From contig NZ_FNFU01000005.1 in assembly GCF_900101115.1 (NCBI RefSeq), positions 62,001 to 126,000 on the forward strand: a stretch of DNA of 64,000 nt, given 5' to 3'. The notes under the pieces were generated by a model that made no database searches, was not told the origin of the DNA, and worked only from the letters and a program-made list of their open reading frames with translations. The stretch is from Cryobacterium psychrotolerans (GTDB taxonomy: Bacteria; Actinomycetota; Actinomycetes; Actinomycetales; Microbacteriaceae). Position numbers and translations under genes: made by a program. Position 1 is the stretch's first letter. The number at the start of each line of letters is the position of its first letter. This document shows, piece after piece, positions 10,644 to 17,280 of this stretch.

Positions 10644-10801
10644 GAGCCGCCCACCGTCGCTTCCTCTGTGTTGATGATCTCGTCCACCCAGGGGAACACC
10701 CACGTGCTCAGGACGAGCAGAACGCCGGCCAGCAGGACAAGCAGGAGCAGTATCCGGAGCCAGGCCGGACCGGGCAGGATCTGCCACAGCGCTGCGTACA
10801 T
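10640..10801 (-). CDS. Small single-pass membrane protein
   Basis: 53 residues, starting MYAALWQILPGPAW, with one strong membrane helix (about 14-37, Leu/Val-rich), then an amphipathic WVFPWVDE segment and a short acidic tail. The ATG is preceded by AGGAGG, which sits between it and the sortase stop 9 bp upstream, and its stop overlaps the start of pabA (ATGA). The coupling on both sides argues that it is a real gene. No function is recognised; similar small proteins occupy this position beside sortases in related actinobacteria. Confidence 0.8.
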   Translation of the reverse strand: MYAALWQILPGPAWLRILLLLVLLAGVLLVLSTWVFPWVDEIINTEEATVGGS

Positions 10802-10810
10802 GTGAGCCTC

Positions 10811-11614
10811 CTAGCCCTTCGCCTGCGCGGCGATGATCGGTGCGAGCTCCGCGGGCGGGCCGGCGGATGTCGGCCGCCACGATTCGAAGACGCCGTAGGC
10901 GATGATCCGCTCCGCCGTCGAGTACAGCGGGTTGCAGCTGGTCAGGGTGATGAGGGCGTCGGTGGCGGCCTTGTCCACTGCGCCGGGAACCGGGGCGAGC
11001 ACAGCCACCTCGCTCGGCGCAACGTATTCCATGTCCCGGAACCGGTAGGTGAAGTAGCCGTCGGCCGTTTGCACGTAGATTGCGTCGCCGAGTTGCAGTT
11101 CATTGATCAGGTGCATGCCCCCTCCGTAAGCGCTCCGGTGTGCGGCCACGGCGAAGTTGCCGACCTCACCGGGCATCTGGGTGTCGGGGTAGTGCCCGAT
11201 GCCGAGGCGGGTGCTGTTCAGGACGCCCGTTCCGACACCCTCCGCGATGGTGCGGTGGTAGTCGGCACCGAAACGCGGCACGAAGAGCACGGCGAAGGCA
11301 TCCCCGGCGCCCGGCGCCGCTGACACGATCGGGTCACCGTAGTCCGCGGGTACCGGGGCAGGCTTGTCGGCGTCCCGGGCGTTACGGTCCTGCGCGATCC
11401 AACCGTTGCTGAGGTCGGCGGCGGCCTTCGACTGCTCGCCCGCGACGAACGCGTCATTCCACCAGAGCTGCCAGCCGATGAAGAGGAGCACGACGGCGCC
11501 CGCGGTGATGAGCAACTCTCCGAGCACTCCCAATACGGTGACCGGGCGCCGAGACGACTTCCGGCCGCGTCTGCCACGGGCGGGCGCGGCGACAGGCTCG
11601 GCCATTTCGGTCAT
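10811..11614 (-). CDS. srtE: Class E sortase
   Basis: 267 residues: a basic N-terminus, one membrane helix (about 30-50), then an extracytoplasmic sortase beta-barrel. The catalytic triad is visible as AAHRS (His), LTSCNP (Cys) and AERII (Arg). Sortases cleave a sorting signal and join the protein to the peptidoglycan cross-bridge; class E enzymes typically favour LAXTG-like signals. It begins the minus-strand group sortase, small membrane protein, pabA. No sorted substrate is encoded nearby, as is usual for housekeeping sortases. Confidence 0.9.
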   Translation of the reverse strand: MTEMAEPVAAPARGRRGRKSSRRPVTVLGVLGELLITAGAVVLLFIGWQLWWNDAFVAGEQSKAAADLSNGWIAQDRNARDADKPAPVPADYGDPIVSAAPGAGDAFAVLFVPRFGADYHRTIAEGVGTGVLNSTRLGIGHYPDTQMPGEVGNFAVAAHRSAYGGGMHLINELQLGDAIYVQTADGYFTYRFRDMEYVAPSEVAVLAPVPGAVDKAATDALITLTSCNPLYSTAERIIAYGVFESWRPTSAGPPAELAPIIAAQAKG

Positions 11615-11699
11615 GACGTAATCCTAATCGGGCTCCCGCCGGGCTTTCCCCGAATGGCGGACCGGGGCCCGCCCAGCCGGGGACGCTAGAATCTGAGGC

Positions 11700-11942
11700 A
11701 TGGCACGCACAAACCCCCGCACCAAGCCCGCACGCGACGTGGTTTCCCGCTCCGAAGACGCACCGAACCCGGTCTGGTTCAAGCCGGTCATGTTCGGCTT
11801 CATGCTCCTCGGCCTCGCCTGGATCATCGTCTTCTACGTGAGCCAGGGCGGTTTCCCCGTGCCGGCGCTCGGCTCCTGGAACATCCTGGTCGGCTTCGGG
11901 ATCGCCTTCATCGGCTTCCTGATGACGACCCGCTGGCGCTGA
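11700..11942 (+). CDS. crgA: Cell division protein CrgA
   Basis: 80 residues: a short basic N-terminus with PNPVWFKPVM, then two membrane helices (about 30-48 and 60-76) with the family ending MTTRWR. CrgA is an actinobacterial divisome membrane protein that interacts with FtsZ, FtsQ, FtsI and the cell-wall synthesis machinery. The length, topology and position close to pknB match the family. It is transcribed divergently from the sortase. Confidence 0.93.
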   Translation: MARTNPRTKPARDVVSRSEDAPNPVWFKPVMFGFMLLGLAWIIVFYVSQGGFPVPALGSWNILVGFGIAFIGFLMTTRWR

Positions 11943-11963
11943 CTGTCCCCATTTCGGCGGACC

Positions 11964-12019
11964 AATTACACCGGTGTAATTATCCCCATGTGGAAACTCC
12001 TGTGGATAACTTTTCCACA
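11964..12019. promoter_or_regulatory. 18-bp palindrome followed by DnaA-box-like sites
   Basis: 11964-11981 is a perfect palindrome, AATTACACCGGTGTAATT. Next come TGTGGATAA (12001-12009), the exact complement of the consensus DnaA box TTATCCACA, and TTTTCCACA (12011-12019), one mismatch away. CTGTGGA and TCCACAG also form a 7-bp inverted repeat. The stretch lies between the convergent crgA and rhomboid genes. It may act as a terminator, a DnaA-binding cluster near oriC, or both. Confidence 0.5.
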
Positions 12020-12024
12020 GGCCT

Positions 12025-12864
12025 CTAGCCCAGTAGTTTCACGCAACTGAGGGCCGCCAGGATCAGCGCGAAAACAACGATCAACGCGGTCTGCAGGGTC
12101 GCCTGGGAGCGCTTCCTCGTCTGAACGAAGATGAGGCCCACGATCGCGCCGCCGATCAGCCCGCCGAGGTGCGCCTGCCAGGAGATGTTGGTCCCCGGCA
12201 GGAACCCGATGACGAAGTTGATGCCGAGGAGCACCAGCAGCTGGGTGGAGTTGCCCCCCAGGCGGCGCTGGATGACGAACATGGCGCCCACCAGCCCGAA
12301 GATTGCCCCGGATGCCCCCACAACGCCCACACGCGGGTCGGCGAGGAACAGGACGCCCAGGGAACCGGCCCACCCGCTCAGCAGGTAGAGCGCGAGGAAG
12401 CGCCAGCGTCCCAGCATGGCCTCCAGCTGCGGACCGAAGATCCACAGCATGTACATGTTCAGCAGCACGTGGAAGATGAAGCCGGTCGAATGAAGGAAGA
12501 CGCTGGTGAGCATCCGCCAGGGCTCGAAGAGCGCGGGGTAGGAAAACGCACCGGCGTAGAAGAGCCTGTCCGTGACTCCGAGGCCCGGAATGAGTTGAAG
12601 CACGAACACGAAGAGCGTGACGGCAATGATGCCGTACGTGACGACGGGTGCGCCGCTGCCCGTGAGCCGGGTCAGCACGGCCGACTTCGTGCGCGGAGCG
12701 TTGCGGCGCTGCTCCTGCATGCATTCGGGGCAGATGACGCCGACGGCGGCCTGGGTCTGGCACTCAGGGCAGATCGTGCGTCCGCAGCGCTGGCACAGGA
12801 TGTAACTGGGCCTGCCCGGATGCCGGTAGCAGTAATTCGCGGCGGTACCGGGCAGGTCGGTCAT
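12025..12864 (-). CDS. Rhomboid-family intramembrane serine protease
   Basis: 279 residues. The N-terminal zinc ribbon (about 10-50) has CYRHP, CQRCGRTICPEC and CPEC. The rhomboid core of six or more helices follows, with the nucleophile motif GASGAIFG and the catalytic His in QAHLGGLIGG. It cleaves membrane proteins within the bilayer; substrates are unknown. This zinc-ribbon rhomboid sits between crgA and ppiA in many actinobacteria. It starts 12 bp downstream of the ppiA stop, so the two are probably cotranscribed. Confidence 0.92.
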   Translation of the reverse strand: MTDLPGTAANYCYRHPGRPSYILCQRCGRTICPECQTQAAVGVICPECMQEQRRNAPRTKSAVLTRLTGSGAPVVTYGIIAVTLFVFVLQLIPGLGVTDRLFYAGAFSYPALFEPWRMLTSVFLHSTGFIFHVLLNMYMLWIFGPQLEAMLGRWRFLALYLLSGWAGSLGVLFLADPRVGVVGASGAIFGLVGAMFVIQRRLGGNSTQLLVLLGINFVIGFLPGTNISWQAHLGGLIGGAIVGLIFVQTRKRSQATLQTALIVVFALILAALSCVKLLG

Positions 12865-12876
12865 CCGGGGCGGGGC

Positions 12877-13416
12877 CTAGACCTGTTCGACGGTGACGCT
12901 CTCGATGAAGACATCGGAGAGCGGGCGGTCGCGGCCGTCGGTGGGGACCGTGGCCAGCTTCTCAACGATGGCGCGGGAATCCGCGTCCTCGACGGCGCCG
13001 AAGATGGTGTGCTTGCCCTGCAGCCAGGTGGTGGGAACAACGGTGATGAAGAACTGCGAGCCGTTGGTGCCGCGGCCGCCCTGGATGCCGGCGTTCGCCA
13101 TGGCGAGCACGTAGGGCTGGGTGAAGTCGAGCTCCGGGTTGATTTCGTCGTCGAACTGGTAGCCGGGTCCGCCGGTGCCCTGGCCGAGGGGGTCGCCGGC
13201 CTGGATCATGAAGTCCTTGATGATGCGGTGGAAGACGGTGCCGTCGTAGAGGGGCGTCTTCGAGGTCTGGCCGGTGGCCGGGTGCTTCCATTCGATCTCG
13301 CCCGTGGCGAGGCCGACGAAGTTCTTCACGGTCTTCGGCGCGTGATTGCCGTAGAGGTTTACCTTGATCGGTCCGAGGGTCGTGTTCAGGGTGGCGACTG
13401 CGGTGTGCTTAGACAT
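12877..13416 (-). CDS. ppiA: Cyclophilin-type peptidyl-prolyl isomerase
   Basis: 179 residues, cytosolic, a complete cyclophilin fold: FHRIIKDFMIQAGDP (catalytic Arg), QFFI and LQGKHTIFGAV. It catalyses cis-trans isomerisation of Xaa-Pro bonds during protein folding. It is the first gene of a two-gene minus-strand unit with the rhomboid protease. The position close to the origin with crgA is typical for actinobacterial ppiA. Confidence 0.95.
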   Translation of the reverse strand: MSKHTAVATLNTTLGPIKVNLYGNHAPKTVKNFVGLATGEIEWKHPATGQTSKTPLYDGTVFHRIIKDFMIQAGDPLGQGTGGPGYQFDDEINPELDFTQPYVLAMANAGIQGGRGTNGSQFFITVVPTTWLQGKHTIFGAVEDADSRAIVEKLATVPTDGRDRPLSDVFIESVTVEQV

Positions 13417-13538
13417 AACGGTAATTCTTGCACAGCACTATTGCCGTCTCCTGACGAGGATCCGATACCCAGAGCGCTCCCAGCCGATTCAGTGGCAAGA
13501 TGGGTGTGTTCGCCACACGACATCGATGGAGGGTCCAG

Positions 13539-14063
13539 ATGAGCCTGTCACGCAAGCGCCGCAAGGAACTTGACCGGCTGCGCAAGAGCGCAGACGAACT
13601 ATGGAACCACCAGCAGGAGGTTCTCGACCGTGCGAATGAGATCGCACGCGAGGCCGCACGTCAGGCGGGGAGCCTGACTCGCGAGGAAGTCGTCCCTCGC
13701 GTACGCGAGGGATACGAGCACTACGTTCGCCCCGGAGTTCACGCGGGCCAGGAAGTCGCCGACAGCGTTCGCCGCCGCCTGGTCGAGGACGTGCTGCCCG
13801 GCATCGGGACCGCGATCGGCACGGTCATGTCGGTCGGGGACGTCGCCAAGGATGCGCGGGTGCGCGCCGCCATGAACCGCCTTCGCTTCCAGAAGCCCGT
13901 CGTGGTTGAGAAGCAGGGCCTGGGCGCCGGCACGTACATCGCCATCGGTATCGGCCTGGCCGCCGCAGCCGGCGTCGCCTACGCCGTCTGGCAGACGTTC
14001 CGTGCCGACGACGAGCTCTGGGTGGCCGCTGACGAGCCCGAGCGCACGCCGAACGAGGACTAA
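13539..14063 (+). CDS. Conserved coiled-coil/membrane protein of unknown function
   Basis: 174 residues. The N-terminal half (about 1-70) is highly charged and helical, starting MSLSRKRRKELDRLRKSADEL, and likely forms a coiled coil. A Gly/Ala-rich membrane helix (about 132-152) and a short acidic C-terminal tail follow. The start is the ATG at 13539 because GGAGGG precedes it at good spacing. The organisation resembles the DNA-helicase-like/YtxH-type helical proteins found near ppiA in Microbacteriaceae, but I do not recognise a function. A rho-independent terminator follows. Confidence 0.8.
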   Translation: MSLSRKRRKELDRLRKSADELWNHQQEVLDRANEIAREAARQAGSLTREEVVPRVREGYEHYVRPGVHAGQEVADSVRRRLVEDVLPGIGTAIGTVMSVGDVAKDARVRAAMNRLRFQKPVVVEKQGLGAGTYIAIGIGLAAAAGVAYAVWQTFRADDELWVAADEPERTPNED

Positions 14064-14077
14064 CCGTCCATAGCTTC

Positions 14078-14112
14078 ACCAGGGCCTGTATCTTCCGGAT
14101 ACGGGCCCTGGT
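14078..14112 (+). terminator. Rho-independent terminator after the coiled-coil gene
   Basis: Stem ACCAGGGCC-T-GTAT (14078-14091) pairs with ATAC-G-GGCCCTGGT (14099-14112), with one mismatch and a 7-nt loop, and CTGTT follows. It lies 15 bp after the stop of the preceding gene. Confidence 0.8.
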
Positions 14113-14155
14113 CTGTTAACGGGTTTGATTCCGGCTCGTGCTCTTAAACGAAGAA

Positions 14156-14183
14156 CGCCCGGCCGCTGGAGCGGGGCCGGGCG
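14156..14183 (-). terminator. Hairpin downstream of the tRNA-Ala 3' end
   Basis: CGCCCGGCC (14156-14164) pairs with GGCCGGGCG (14175-14183). Read on the minus strand it lies just beyond the tRNA-Ala 3' end and is followed by GTTCTTCGTTT, which fits the terminator of the tRNA transcript. Confidence 0.65.
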
Positions 14184-14194
14184 TCTGTCATGTG

Positions 14195-14239
14195 TGGAGC
14201 CACGGGGAATCGAACCCCGGACCTCCTGCTTGCAAAGCA
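14195..14239 (-). repeat. tRNA-Ala (TGC) 3' fragment: attachment site of the integrated element
   Basis: The minus strand reads as the 3' part of tRNA-Ala: part of the anticodon arm with TTTGCAAGCAGG, GAGGTC, a T arm CGGGG-TTCGATT-CCCCG and acceptor strand TGGCTCC plus discriminator A. Identity to a tRNA stops after anticodon-stem position 29 (base 14239). Nothing to the right supplies the D arm or the 5' acceptor strand. Tyrosine integrases commonly target tRNA 3' halves and leave such a copy at the distal end. The integrase lies 1 kb away, so this is taken as one att site. The reconstituted complete tRNA is expected at the other end of the element and is not seen in the window. Confidence 0.85.
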
Positions 14240-14321
14240 TTGCAAGACAAGGTTTTTTCGCAGGTCAGAGGCATTGTTGAAATCACCAAGGGCGCACCCG
14301 GGGCGCACCGGTCGACGATCG

Positions 14322-15002
14322 CTAATCGATTCGGGCGATCTGGCCTGCAACAGTGCGCAAAGTTTCAATGAGCTCAGCACGCTTCCCCGGCTGGTTCATG
14401 GCTTGCGGACCCGGATGCCAGGTCTCTACAACGTCGACCGCCGGACGCAGTGGTGATTTATCGATGTTCGCGCGCCAACCGCGCTGCGCGAACCGACCGG
14501 ACAACACCACGGTCTCGAGCCGAGGAAGCATCTGAATCAGCTCGAGCAGAGCGCCCGCGCCCTCCGCCACCTCGGCCACCTTCGGCTTTACGGACGCCGC
14601 TCCGAGGTACCACGGGACAATGTTCCAGCCGATGTATCCGTCATGCAGGCCCGCGGCTTCCCTGGCGAGCCAGAGATTCTCTGCGGTCACGTCGTCGTTG
14701 TCGACGGAGATGAACCCGGACCCCGCGCGCAGACTGCCGGAGAGAGCATTCGTCATCGGTCCGGGCGCTTCGAGCACGAGCAGTATTCGAGCTTCTACGC
14801 CGGCCTCCGCGGGGTCGAAGCTTGGGACGACGCGGCCCGGCGTGCGTGCCGCCAGTGTTGCAGCCCAATCCCTCAGCGGCTGCACGCTGGCGACTTCGTC
14901 GAGCATCGCCAAGCGCTCGTCGCGGGTCTGGGCGGAGCGAAAGCCGCGCGGTGCGCTGAGGAACATAACCCTCAGCGTATCTATCGTCGCGGCACGAGCC
15001 AT
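14322..15002 (-). CDS. Uracil-DNA glycosylase-superfamily protein
   Basis: 226 residues. The fold signature of the UDG superfamily is visible: LLVLEAPG early in the domain, GWNIVPWY in the middle and TWHPGPQAMN near the C-terminus, corresponding to the motif II His-Pro loop. Enzymes of this superfamily remove uracil or damaged bases, but many mobile-element members are uncharacterised and may have other roles. It is the first gene inside the att site and faces away from the integrase. Activity on uracil is not assured, since the motif I catalytic residue cannot be aligned with certainty. Confidence 0.7.
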   Translation of the reverse strand: MARAATIDTLRVMFLSAPRGFRSAQTRDERLAMLDEVASVQPLRDWAATLAARTPGRVVPSFDPAEAGVEARILLVLEAPGPMTNALSGSLRAGSGFISVDNDDVTAENLWLAREAAGLHDGYIGWNIVPWYLGAASVKPKVAEVAEGAGALLELIQMLPRLETVVLSGRFAQRGWRANIDKSPLRPAVDVVETWHPGPQAMNQPGKRAELIETLRTVAGQIARID

Positions 15003-15251
15003 GCCCGATGGGGCAAATGGCGAGCGTCAAACGTACTAGCGCGCCTTCTGGGTCGCGCGTGTACGGAGAACTGCCCGTTCGCGCGAAATAACCTTGGCGC
15101 GCTCTCGCGCTGCTCGCGTGCTGCTGTGCGCTCGGTATTAAGTAGGAATGGGTGCAGCTGTTCGTTGTAGACACGCACTGCCGTACAGCGCATCAAGGCC
15201 GGGCTGAGAGAGTCGGCATGCGGATTGCTACCGGGGGCGAGAGGGCCTCTC

Positions 15252-16358
15252 CTACCGCGCACCAGCCACAAGCTCGTCCATCTTCGCCATGAGCGGTGCC
15301 AGGCCCGCAGGCGCGAGGTGGCCGTACTGATCGAGGGTGATCGACGGCCTGGAGTGCCCCATCGCGCGGGACACGGACAACAGGTCCGCTTCGGCTTCTG
15401 AGAGCGCAATGGCGGCGAAGGTGTGTCGGAGTCCATGGACGTTGATCCGCTTGACAGGCTCCTCGCGACTCTGGTTCGCACGAGCTACTGCACGAGTCAC
15501 GGCGTCAGAGACGTAGCGTTTGCCGATGGCCTGACCAGGCATCCGGGGGCTCGGGAACATCCAGTCGGACTTGGGGCGATCACCGGCCTGTTGCTCGAGG
15601 AGCGGCAGCACGGCCATCAGGACGGGGAGGACGCGTCGACTCGCCCTAGTCTTCGTCGTATCGGTATCACCGCCAGAGTTCTTGACGCTGAGTTGACCAC
15701 GTGAAAGGTCTCCGACGAGTAGCGTGCGGGCCTCGCCCGACCGCAGCCCCATGAGGCCGAGAACCGACAAGAGCGCCTTTTCCCTGTCGTTGGCCGCGGC
15801 ACCGATCACAGCCATCAGCTCCGAAGACGACCAGTGCGGGAGCTCCTTGTGCCCGAGCGAGACGACGATGCCGTCGGTGGGGTCACTGTCGATGAGCTTG
15901 TCGCGGACGCCGCGCTTGATGGCAGCGCGAAACATCTCGAGCTGCTTCTTCCGACTCGAGCGGGCAATATCACTGCGCTGAGACCAGACCTCGATCTCCG
16001 TGGTGTCGATCGTTGAAACGAGCCGATCACCAAAGTGGTTTCGGACACCCCGGGCGTGGTGGTGATCGGCCTCGATGGTCTTCGGTGCCCGGTCGGACTT
16101 GGCAGCTAGATGCCGGGTGAGGAGGGTGTCGACGGTGAGCGAGTCCCGACGGATGCGTTGAGCCTTTGGGTCCTGCATCTGATTCGCGTCGTCGAGGAGC
16201 GCCTGAGCCTTCTTCTGCTCCTTATATGACTGCTTGCGCTGCAGGGCGTCCCGGCCTGTCCCGTCACGCCAGCGGCGCTGCCATCGGTCACGGCCTGCTT
16301 GCCGGCGTTGGGCGATCTCATCCTTGGAGAGGTTCTTCCAGAGGTCATGGACGGTCAT
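15252..16358 (-). CDS. Tyrosine recombinase / integrase
   Basis: 368 residues: an Arg/Lys-rich N-terminus, a SAM-like core-binding domain (about 75-165) and a catalytic domain (about 175-365) with GLRSGEA (Arg), HGLRHTFA (His-x-x-Arg), MGHS and the nucleophile in DQYGHL. It integrates and excises the element at the tRNA-Ala att site 1 kb away. The start overlaps the stop of the upstream HTH gene (ATGA), so the two are cotranscribed and the regulator probably sets integrase levels. Confidence 0.95.
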   Translation of the reverse strand: MTVHDLWKNLSKDEIAQRRQAGRDRWQRRWRDGTGRDALQRKQSYKEQKKAQALLDDANQMQDPKAQRIRRDSLTVDTLLTRHLAAKSDRAPKTIEADHHHARGVRNHFGDRLVSTIDTTEIEVWSQRSDIARSSRKKQLEMFRAAIKRGVRDKLIDSDPTDGIVVSLGHKELPHWSSSELMAVIGAAANDREKALLSVLGLMGLRSGEARTLLVGDLSRGQLSVKNSGGDTDTTKTRASRRVLPVLMAVLPLLEQQAGDRPKSDWMFPSPRMPGQAIGKRYVSDAVTRAVARANQSREEPVKRINVHGLRHTFAAIALSEAEADLLSVSRAMGHSRPSITLDQYGHLAPAGLAPLMAKMDELVAGAR

Positions 16359-16819
16359 CGCTCAGTCTCGGTTCGACGTGCGATCTCGGCGCGCAGCTCG
16401 TCGGTCGAGAACACAGCGAGCACCTGACGGGTTAGAGCCTCCCGCGCGGCGATGGCGGCCTGGGTGTCGAGGTCGGGAGCGGCCGAGGTGCTCTTCGCTC
16501 CAGTGAGGAGCTCGGCTGCCCTGTCCCGACCGAGGCTGCTGAGGACCGCTGGTCCAATCCCCAGGGCGGAGGCCAGTCGAACGAGCGTCTGGTCAGGCGG
16601 GACGGTCACCTTGGGCTCGCCGCTTCGGTATCGGATACCGGAGAGCGCAATACGTATGGCTCCGACACTGAGGCCGGTCGCGGCCGCCAAGTCGGCGGCG
16701 GTCAGACCCGACTTCTTGTAGGTGGCGTTAAGGATCAGCGACTCCGCGGGCGGCTGCACGCCCGATTCATCCGACGGTGACGGTTGCTCGTTGCTCGACG
16801 TGAAATTTCGTATGGCCAT
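16355..16819 (-). CDS. HTH DNA-binding regulator coupled to the integrase
   Basis: 154 residues. A helix-turn-helix lies at about 30-90 (KSGLTAADLAAATGLSVGAI, then TLVRLASALGIGPAVLSSLG), like phage/ICE XRE repressors, followed by an Ala-rich helical tail. The ATG at 16819 is chosen because GGGAGGG lies 6 nt upstream; an in-frame start at 16930 would overlap the divergent gene. It probably represses the divergent excisionase promoter and its own operon through the CTACTAC/GTAGTAG inverted repeat between the genes. Confidence 0.75.
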   Translation of the reverse strand: MAIRNFTSSNEQPSPSDESGVQPPAESLILNATYKKSGLTAADLAAATGLSVGAIRIALSGIRYRSGEPKVTVPPDQTLVRLASALGIGPAVLSSLGRDRAAELLTGAKSTSAAPDLDTQAAIAAREALTRQVLAVFSTDELRAEIARRTETER

Positions 16820-16887
16820 GTTGCCCTCCCGGAGTAGTCGTGAAATTTGCATGGTGGCTGATTCACCTAATACATGTTGCCACAAAT

Positions 16888-16914
16888 CTACTACCACTGC
16901 CGCATCTGTAGTAG
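16888..16914. promoter_or_regulatory. Inverted-repeat operator in the regulator/excisionase intergenic region
   Basis: CTACTAC (16888-16894) and GTAGTAG (16908-16914) form a perfect 7-bp inverted repeat with a 13-nt spacer, 10 bp before the excisionase-like gene. A further GTAG occurs in the next bases. The position suits a repressor that blocks the divergent promoters. The binding protein is inferred to be the adjacent HTH regulator. Confidence 0.55.
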
Positions 16915-16923
16915 CTTGGTAGC

Positions 16924-17166
16924 ATGACATTAACTACCCTGCTGCGACATGCCAAAGAGGAGTGCACCCTGCTCACCGTCAAGGACGTCGCTGAGCTCAC
17001 CCATCTCACGGAGTGGTGGGTTCGCCAACTCATCGCGAAAGGAGAGATCCGCGCGATGAATGTCGGGTCCTACGGGAAGTCGACTAGGTGGCGAATCGAC
17101 CCCGAGGACTTCAACGCCTGGCTGGCGAGCCGCGAGAACCGGCCCCGGGACCTTATGGAGTCTTGA
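16924..17166 (+). CDS. Excisionase-like MerR-type HTH protein
   Basis: 80 residues. A winged helix-turn-helix of the excisionase/AlpA type spans about 15-70: LLTVKDVAELTHLTEWWVRQ, a wing with STRWRI, and the terminal helix FNAWLA. Such proteins bend DNA at att sites to favour excision, or act as activators of element genes. It is divergent from the HTH-integrase operon and begins the rightward replication genes. Excisionase function is inferred from family and position. Confidence 0.75.
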   Translation: MTLTTLLRHAKEECTLLTVKDVAELTHLTEWWVRQLIAKGEIRAMNVGSYGKSTRWRIDPEDFNAWLASRENRPRDLMES

Positions 17167-17280
17167 GCACGCCCGCCCCCTAAACGCCACCTTCCACACC
17201 GCAGTCGTTCAAAAAACAAATGGGCCGCCGAGCTACCACTCGACGGCCCGACACGAAGACCTGATCAGGAGATCTATCGA

